Assembly: GCA_046496815.1 (NCBI GenBank)
Contig: JAWOGN010000157.1
Location: forward strand, 1 to 16,856
Reading direction: 5' to 3'
Source of the DNA: JAWOGN01 sp046496815
GTDB lineage: Bacteria > Desulfobacterota > DSM-4660 > Desulfatiglandales > Desulfatiglandaceae
DNA: 16,856 nucleotides
Position numbers and translations under genes: made by a program. Numbering within the stretch: the first letter of the stretch is position 1; each line of letters begins with the position of its first letter. This document shows positions 14,458 to 16,856 of this stretch, in pieces. The notes under the pieces are model-generated. The model saw nothing but the letters and a program-made list of their open reading frames with translations. It had not been told where the DNA came from and ran no database searches.

Positions 14458-15238
14458 GGCCGTCCTGGCGCTTGTCCAATTGGTGGCCCGACTTCGGAGT
14501 CCCGGCGGCTGCCCTTGGGACGCGGCGCAAACCGATTCAACATTGAAGGTGTACCTGCTGGAGGAAGCCTATGAGGTCGTCCAGGCCGTCGAGAGTCGAT
14601 CGCCTCAAGACGTTTGTCTTGAACTGGGGGATCTTTTGTTTCAGATTCTTTTCCTGGCTCAAATGGCCGCGGAGAGAAAGGAATTTGATTTTATTGACGT
14701 CGTCGAAAAAATCACCCAGAAAATGATCCATCGTCACCCGCACGTTTTCGGCCGAGCGCGTGTGAAAGATGCGGCGGATGTCGCGGCGAATTGGTCCAAG
14801 ATCAAGCGGGCGGAGAAAGGCGGCTGCCGGGAAATGTCCGCTGTCTTGAAAAGCATTCCGGATAATCTGCCTGCACTGTTGAGAGCCCACCGGTTGAGCG
14901 AGAGAGCGGCCAAGTTGAATCCCCATTTCGAAAACCAAGGGGATTTTTCGGAAAGCTTACGGCCGCACCTCGATGCACTCGCAGACGCCGTCGACGGCCA
15001 TGACCCGGATGGCGTCGGCCGTCGGATGGGAGAACTGCTCTTTACCCTTGTAAATATCATGCGGCAATGGCGCCTGAATGCCGAAAGTATCTTACGGGAC
15101 TTTAATCAAAGCTTCGTTGAACGTTTCGAAACCATGGAGAGGAATTTGAAGGCCTCCGGCATCAATCTTGACGAGGCCACGGCCGAGCAATTCAAAGCGG
15201 CTTGGAATAACGCCCAAGACGTGGTACGGAAATCGTAA
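14375..15238 (+). CDS. mazG: Nucleoside triphosphate pyrophosphohydrolase MazG
   Basis: Hydrolyses NTPs/dNTPs to monophosphates, removing damaged nucleotides and affecting (p)ppGpp responses. Numbering from ATG 14375, chosen for GGGAGAG (14364-14370) just upstream; it overlaps cvpA by 83 nt. Other in-frame starts are 14321 (longer) and 14435 (23-nt overlap but no ribosome-binding site). The N-terminal domain has CPWDAAQT (46-53), metal ligands E63-E64-x2-E67 (LLEEAYE) and E83-x2-D86 (LELGDLL), and RHPHVFG (120-126). The C-terminal domain keeps LLFTLVNIMR (221-230) and ERFETME (249-255), but the matching ligand positions read D200-A201-x2-D204 and R217-M-G-E220 instead of EExxE and ELGD. The second active site is therefore probably weak or dead. 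Length 287 is slightly longer than E. coli MazG. Confidence 0.93.
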   Translation: MTRQKRTALFNEISNAPTHGMDSEKLSKAVLALVQLVARLRSPGGCPWDAAQTDSTLKVYLLEEAYEVVQAVESRSPQDVCLELGDLLFQILFLAQMAAERKEFDFIDVVEKITQKMIHRHPHVFGRARVKDAADVAANWSKIKRAEKGGCREMSAVLKSIPDNLPALLRAHRLSERAAKLNPHFENQGDFSESLRPHLDALADAVDGHDPDGVGRRMGELLFTLVNIMRQWRLNAESILRDFNQSFVERFETMERNLKASGINLDEATAEQFKAAWNNAQDVVRKS

Positions 15239-15259
15239 CGATCTTCGGGAGGGAGGCAT

Positions 15260-15943
15260 TTGCGCATTCGACGCTTGGGGAAGTGGACCGCATGGGTTGT
15301 TACCGGATGGGTGTTCCTCACGACCCTCCAGGTATTTTGCCTGCGGTTCGTCAACCCCCCGTTCACGGTCATGACCGCGTGGAATTGGATTCGCTACGGG
15401 GACACAAAACGGAGTTATCATCCGGAGAAATTCTGGCGGAGGCTCGAGGATATCTCCCCCCATCTCAGGAAAGCGGTCCTTGCGGGTGAAGATCAACGAT
15501 TTCCGGCTCACCACGGTTTTGATTTTACCGAATTAAATCAAGCGATTAAAGACATGGCTCTCCGGAGAGGCGTTCGCGGGGCGAGCACCCTCACGATGCA
15601 GGTCGCCCGGACGATTTTTTTATGGCCCGACAGAAGCTGGCTGAGAAAGAGCGCAGAGGCCTATTATACGGTACTCATTGAGATCTTCTGGAGTAAAGAA
15701 AGAATTTTGGAAATCTACCTCAACACGGTAGACTGGGGGGCAGGTCTTATGGGGGCGGAGGCGGCGTCCAAGACGTACTTCCACAGGTCTTCTCTCCATG
15801 TCTCTCGTCACCAGGCGGCGCTTCTGGCTGCGATTTTGCCCAATCCCGACGGGTGGTCCCCAACAAGCCCCAGCCCCTGGGTGTTAACACGTCAGAGACG
15901 TATTCTCGAAGACATGAAACGGATGCCGCTGTTGAGCCCATGA
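15260..15943 (+). CDS. mtgA: Monofunctional biosynthetic peptidoglycan transglycosylase (GT51)
   Basis: Polymerises lipid II into glycan strands on the periplasmic face of the inner membrane. The 227-residue protein has an N-terminal anchor helix (about 10-29) after basic residues RIRRLGK, then a GT51 domain and no transpeptidase domain. Hallmarks are Glu77 in EDQRFPAHHGFD (77-88, catalytic), GASTLTMQVART (107-118), LWPDRSWLRKSAEAY (121-135) and SKERILEIYLN (145-155). The STLTMQ form resembles PbpC-type enzymes more than the STISQQ common in MtgA, while LWxxRSWxRK is MtgA-like. The start is TTG 15260, supported by a strong GGGAGGGAGG (15247-15256); no ATG fits the family N-terminus. It sits 21 nt after mazG and shares a 4-nt ATGA overlap with the next gene. 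Confidence 0.92.
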   Translation: MRIRRLGKWTAWVVTGWVFLTTLQVFCLRFVNPPFTVMTAWNWIRYGDTKRSYHPEKFWRRLEDISPHLRKAVLAGEDQRFPAHHGFDFTELNQAIKDMALRRGVRGASTLTMQVARTIFLWPDRSWLRKSAEAYYTVLIEIFWSKERILEIYLNTVDWGAGLMGAEAASKTYFHRSSLHVSRHQAALLAAILPNPDGWSPTSPSPWVLTRQRRILEDMKRMPLLSP

Positions 15944-16856
15944 TGATCGGATCCGGCGTTATGCATCGATTGAAAAGTATCCGCCTGAAGTGGAAACTTC
16001 TGGTTCCCTTCCTGGTTTTTTCTTTCCTGGGCACCACGACGCTCGTCTGTATCGGCCTCAATTCGCAGCAAGCGCTCATCAAAGGGGAGGAAAAAAACGA
16101 GATTCTGGATCTCTACCGGGTGTTCCTGGCGGAAATGAATCACAAAAAGAACCAAGCCCTTTCCCTGGCGACCGTCATCGCTTTGAATCCCCGGGTTCAG
16201 AAGCTCCTGTCGGAAACGGACAGGGAGGGGCTTGCGGAATTGCTGTTACCGACGTACCGGCGGCTCCTGACAGATTACGGCATCTTGCAGTTTCATTTCC
16301 ACATTCCGCCCGGCCGGTCCTTTTTGCGGCTGCATCGTCTTGAAGCATTCGGCGAGATGGTCGCCTATCGGCGCAGTGTTGTGGAAACCTTGCGAACCCG
16401 CGATCCGGTGGGGGGGCTTGAATGGGGCCTGGCCGGTCTGGGCATTCGAGGGATCGTACCCGTATTCACGAACGGATTGCTGGCGGGAAGCATCGAGATC
16501 GGGTTTCCTTTCGGCAAGCCGTTTCTGGAGGACCTAAAGAAGCGCCGGCGGGCCGATTTTACGGTTTACGAAATACGGGGCCGCGGGACCTATAGTCAAC
16601 TCGCCACAACCCTTGAGCCAAACAAAAGACCTTCACCCATGACCCACGCAATCAGCGCCGAAAGCCTCGAACCGGTCATCATGATCTCTCCGCCCGGTTA
16701 TCCGGATAAGTCCCTTTTGTCGGGCACTATTACGGATTATTCCGGGGAAGTGGCCGCCTTTGTGGAAATCGTTATCGATCGATCCGTCATCCTGAAAAGG
16801 CTCTCTCAGACTCGAAGATTGATGTTTTTTGTTGCGCTGGCGGGCATATCCGTCTC
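15940..16856 (+). CDS. Membrane sensor protein with double Cache domain (C-terminus outside window)
   Basis: The frame is open to the window edge (about 305 codons seen). Residues are counted from ATG 15940, which overlaps the mtgA stop as ATGA; ATG 15961 is an alternative giving MHRLKSIRLKWKLL. A basic N-terminus precedes TM1 (about 20-41). A large extracytoplasmic region of about 245 residues follows, and a second hydrophobic segment begins at the edge (LMFFVALAGISV). The stretch FHFHIPPGRSFLRLHRLEAF followed by GEMVAYRRSVV, and then GLEWGLAGLGIRGIVPVF and GSIEIGFPFG, is typical of the dCache_3 ligand-binding type found in chemoreceptors and sensor kinases. The output domain is not visible, so it could be a methyl-accepting chemotaxis protein, histidine kinase or cyclase. 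The ligand is unknown. Tight coupling to mtgA suggests co-translation. Confidence 0.75.
   Translation, partial: MMIGSGVMHRLKSIRLKWKLLVPFLVFSFLGTTTLVCIGLNSQQALIKGEEKNEILDLYRVFLAEMNHKKNQALSLATVIALNPRVQKLLSETDREGLAELLLPTYRRLLTDYGILQFHFHIPPGRSFLRLHRLEAFGEMVAYRRSVVETLRTRDPVGGLEWGLAGLGIRGIVPVFTNGLLAGSIEIGFPFGKPFLEDLKKRRRADFTVYEIRGRGTYSQLATTLEPNKRPSPMTHAISAESLEPVIMISPPGYPDKSLLSGTITDYSGEVAAFVEIVIDRSVILKRLSQTRRLMFFVALAGISV

Overview
The window looks like chromosomal DNA of a GC-rich (roughly mid-50s percent) Gram-negative anaerobe, most plausibly a Desulfobacterota/deltaproteobacterial relative. That is inference from gene content: a fused ADP-forming acyl-CoA synthetase beside a crotonase-type hydratase, a GAF/HD-GYP protein, a dCache sensor, and 7-nt tandem repeats plus a REP-like palindrome between genes. 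No rRNA or tRNA is present to fix the taxonomy.

Layout. Positions 23-6842 carry five plus-strand genes: an acetate/acyl-CoA ligase (ADP-forming), an enoyl-CoA hydratase behind a 350-nt repeat-rich spacer, a DUF4301 protein, a YhhQ-type queuosine-precursor transporter and the adenine glycosylase MutY. Positions 6888-13619 run on the minus strand: a giant UvrA (1766 residues, two complete UvrA units in one chain) and a GAF + HD-GYP cyclic-di-GMP phosphodiesterase. From 13870 to the window edge the plus strand carries a compact set of genes: cvpA, mazG, a monofunctional peptidoglycan transglycosylase, and a membrane sensor whose end lies outside the window. The last four genes overlap or nearly touch, so they look like one transcription unit.

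Functional themes. The first two genes concern acyl-CoA metabolism and ATP formation. MutY (with a nearly complete Nudix box), UvrA and MazG all guard the genome or the nucleotide pool. The HD-GYP protein and the dCache sensor are signalling proteins, and MtgA belongs to the cell wall.

The most notable object is the single-chain UvrA pseudo-dimer. Its two halves are not equivalent: the first keeps the insertion domain but has a divergent UvrB-binding region, while the second has a more canonical UvrB-binding region and has lost about 90 residues exactly where the insertion domain belongs. Other points are a MazG whose C-terminal active site is eroded, and a DUF4301 protein with motifs resembling UDP-sugar pyrophosphorylases. 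I see no phage, insertion sequence, CRISPR array or defence island, and no gene cluster that I would call a new multi-gene system.
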